Shown: positions 62,569 to 64,000 of the stretch, piece after piece
How positions within the stretch are numbered: position 1 is the first letter of the stretch
Layout of the letters: the number at the start of each line of letters is the position of its first letter
Source: Streptomyces klenkii
GTDB lineage: Bacteria; Actinomycetota; Actinomycetes; Streptomycetales; Streptomycetaceae
Direction: 5' to 3'
Assembly: GCF_003626645.1 (NCBI RefSeq)
Contig: NZ_RBAM01000006.1
Span: forward strand, 62,001 to 126,000
DNA: 64,000 nt
Notes under the pieces: model-generated
Told to the model about the DNA's origin: nothing
The model's input: only the letters and a program-made list of their open reading frames with translations
Database searches by the model: none
Program-made: the position numbers and the translations under genes

Positions 62569-64000
62569 TCAGGCCGAGAACTGCCGCATCAGCCGTACGC
62601 CCTGGGCCGCCGTCATGTGCGGCAGGTACGCCTTGCCGATGGCGCGGGTGATGGCGGGCAGGGCGGCGGGGTCGGGGTAGGCCATGTACATGGGGTGGTA
62701 CTGCGGCTGGAACTTCGCTTTAAAGTTCAGCAGCGACCGGAAGCCGTAGACCGGTTCGAGGACCTTGCCCCCGTAGTCGAGGATCCGCTGGAGCGCCGCC
62801 GGGGGTTCCTCGGTGGCCTTGCGGGCCAGAGGAGCGCCCGAGAGGCTGAGGAAGCGGGCGCCCTCCTCCTGGAAGCCGAGCGCGGCCGAGGCGATGAGGA
62901 ACTCCATCGAGCCGCGGAACCCGGCGGCGCGGCGGCGCATGAAGTCCAGCGTCCAGCCGGCGGGCCGGCCCGCTTCGTACACCGGCATCCAGCTGGTGAT
63001 GCCGTGCACGGTGCGGTCGCCGTCCACGGCGATGAGGCAGCGCACGGCCGGGTCGTCGAGCTCCTCCAGGCCGCCCAGGGTGAAGCCCATCTCCGGCAGG
63101 CCCTTGTCGGCGACCCACTCCTCGGAGATGGACCGGATCTGGTCGGTGAGGGCGACCGGGGCCTCGGGGTAGGACCACCACTCGGCGGTGATGCCCTCCT
63201 TCTTGGCCTTGTTGAGGGCGGTCCGCACGTCCTGCCACTTCTTTCCCGTGAAGGCGAGGCCGGGCAGGGGGACGACGGTGTCCTCGGCGACCTGCACCGA
63301 GCGCCAGCCGAGCGCCTCCGCCGCGGCGCGGGCCTCCTCCCCCACGCTGTAGAAGCAGGGCGTCCAGCCGCGCTCGTCGCAGTGGCGCGCGAAGCCGCCG
63401 ACGGCCGCCGCCCGCGCGTCCGGCGCGCCGAACGGCTCGCCGGTGGTCAGGGCCACGGTGGCGATCACGCGGTAGGCGACGGCGGAGCGCCCGGCCGCGT
63501 CGAACCAGTAGTAGTTGCCGTCCCAGGTCGTCAGGAACGACAGCGTGGAGCCGCCGTGCCCGGCGAGCAGCTCGCGGGCGCGCACGGCGGCGTCGGCGTC
63601 GGTGTGCAGGCGCGGGCGGCGGAAGGTGACGAGCAGCGCGATCAGGGTGACGAGCCAGAAGACGAGCCCGCAGTAGTGGAAGAGGGCCTGGGCCGTGCCG
63701 CCGACCGGGACCGGCCAGTCGGTGAAGGTGGCGAGCAGGGTGGGCGGCAGGAACTCCGAGGCGAGCCCCGAGAAGAGCACCGAGGGCGCCGCCGCGGGGT
63801 CGTACTGGTCGCGCACGGCGTAGCCGATGCCCACGTACGCGGCGCAGGCCAGGACGAGGGCGCCGCCGGTGACGGCCGCGAGGCCGCACGTCGCCGGGCG
63901 CGGCAGCCGCAGGCCGAAGCGGGCGCGGGTGACGATCAGGAGGGCCACGATGAGGACGGGCAGCAGCATCTGTTCCGCGAAGGCCTGGGCGTACGTCGAG
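62569..64000 (-). CDS. DUF2156/MprF-like membrane aminoacyltransferase (5' end beyond the window)
   Basis: At least 477 residues are inside the window; the frame is open to 64000. Several membrane helices (from QMLLPVLIVALLIVTRARFG through AQALFHYCGLVFWLVTLIALLVTF) lead to a C-terminal DUF2156 domain of about 330 residues: SFLTTWDGNYYWFDAAGRSAVAYRVIATVALTTGEPFG, GWTPCFYSVGEEARAAAEALGW, KKWQDVRTALNKAKKEGITAEW and EEGARFLSLSGAPLARKA. This is the phosphatidylglycerol lysyltransferase fold, which adds amino acids to lipids and lowers surface charge. The dual-GNAT reading matches. Confidence 0.87.
   Translation of the reverse strand, partial: STYAQAFAEQMLLPVLIVALLIVTRARFGLRLPRPATCGLAAVTGGALVLACAAYVGIGYAVRDQYDPAAAPSVLFSGLASEFLPPTLLATFTDWPVPVGGTAQALFHYCGLVFWLVTLIALLVTFRRPRLHTDADAAVRARELLAGHGGSTLSFLTTWDGNYYWFDAAGRSAVAYRVIATVALTTGEPFGAPDARAAAVGGFARHCDERGWTPCFYSVGEEARAAAEALGWRSVQVAEDTVVPLPGLAFTGKKWQDVRTALNKAKKEGITAEWWSYPEAPVALTDQIRSISEEWVADKGLPEMGFTLGGLEELDDPAVRCLIAVDGDRTVHGITSWMPVYEAGRPAGWTLDFMRRRAAGFRGSMEFLIASAALGFQEEGARFLSLSGAPLARKATEEPPAALQRILDYGGKVLEPVYGFRSLLNFKAKFQPQYHPMYMAYPDPAALPAITRAIGKAYLPHMTAAQGVRLMRQFSA

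Overview
The window is a stretch of a high-GC actinobacterial chromosome, almost certainly Streptomyces. Third codon positions are mostly G or C. GTG starts, and one TTG start, are frequent. TTA codons are nearly absent: by eye I found one, in the signal peptide of the lipoprotein gene at 58136. Marker families include GPP34, DUF1876, questin oxidase, MAB_1171c/ImmA pairs, F420-dependent oxidoreductases and an AfsA/ArpA-type gamma-butyrolactone system. I see no rRNA, tRNA, CRISPR array, transposase or integrase, so this looks like resident chromosome rather than a mobile island. I call 71 genes, and the first (MscS-type channel) and last (DUF2156/MprF-like) run off the window.

Layout. 1-22 kb is mixed housekeeping and regulation: secreted proteins, a PadR regulator above a TIM-barrel glycosidase, an SLT transglycosylase, an OhrR/Ohr peroxide pair, a tandem alpha/beta hydrolase divergent from a MerR regulator, a TetR/FMN-reductase pair with twin operators, a cold-shock gene with a small partner, an AraC/VOC pair, a Tat-exported GH109-type protein and an amino-acid permease with an 0.8 kb upstream region. 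22-29 kb holds DUF1876, a PEP-mutase/isocitrate-lyase family enzyme with a structured leader, a P-loop protein, a baeRF3 protein, a DM13 protein, a YbdK carboxylate-amine ligase and an SRPBCC protein. 29.4-33.8 kb is a gamma-butyrolactone signalling locus: a basic pseudo-receptor-like TetR, an acidic receptor divergent from an AfsA-type synthase, an SDR reductase, and several ARE-like inverted repeats. 33.9-37.9 kb has an aromatic-acid exporter, an ImmA/IrrE metalloprotease translationally coupled to a MAB_1171c membrane protein, a thiamine-binding-like protein and a CBS protein.

37.97-42.63 kb is the most interesting part: a four-gene operon with ATGA overlaps at all three junctions. It encodes an alpha-oxoamine (serine palmitoyltransferase-like) synthase, a large GNAT acyltransferase of the bacterial ceramide synthase/YghO type, an NAD-dependent epimerase-type reductase and a condensation/PapA5-type acyltransferase. 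Its gene content matches the Spt-bCerS-CerR set of bacterial ceramide synthesis, so a ceramide-like or acyl-amino-ketone lipid is a reasonable hypothesis.

43-64 kb holds secreted proteins, a Mut7-C RNase, an MscL channel with a zinc ribbon, a split NHEJ pair (LigD-type polymerase and ATP-dependent ligase, divergent), an F420 oxidoreductase, a GH6 glycosidase interrupted by an acidic His/Glu-rich insert, an acyl-CoA ligase, an RlmG-type rRNA methyltransferase, the TTA-containing lipoprotein, a SAM methyltransferase, an XRE regulator divergent from a second-type methionine aminopeptidase across a palindromic operator, and the MprF-like protein. Many convergent or isolated genes end in long, near-perfect GC stems, which are listed as terminators. 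Functions are inferred from motifs and remembered family features; no database search was run.
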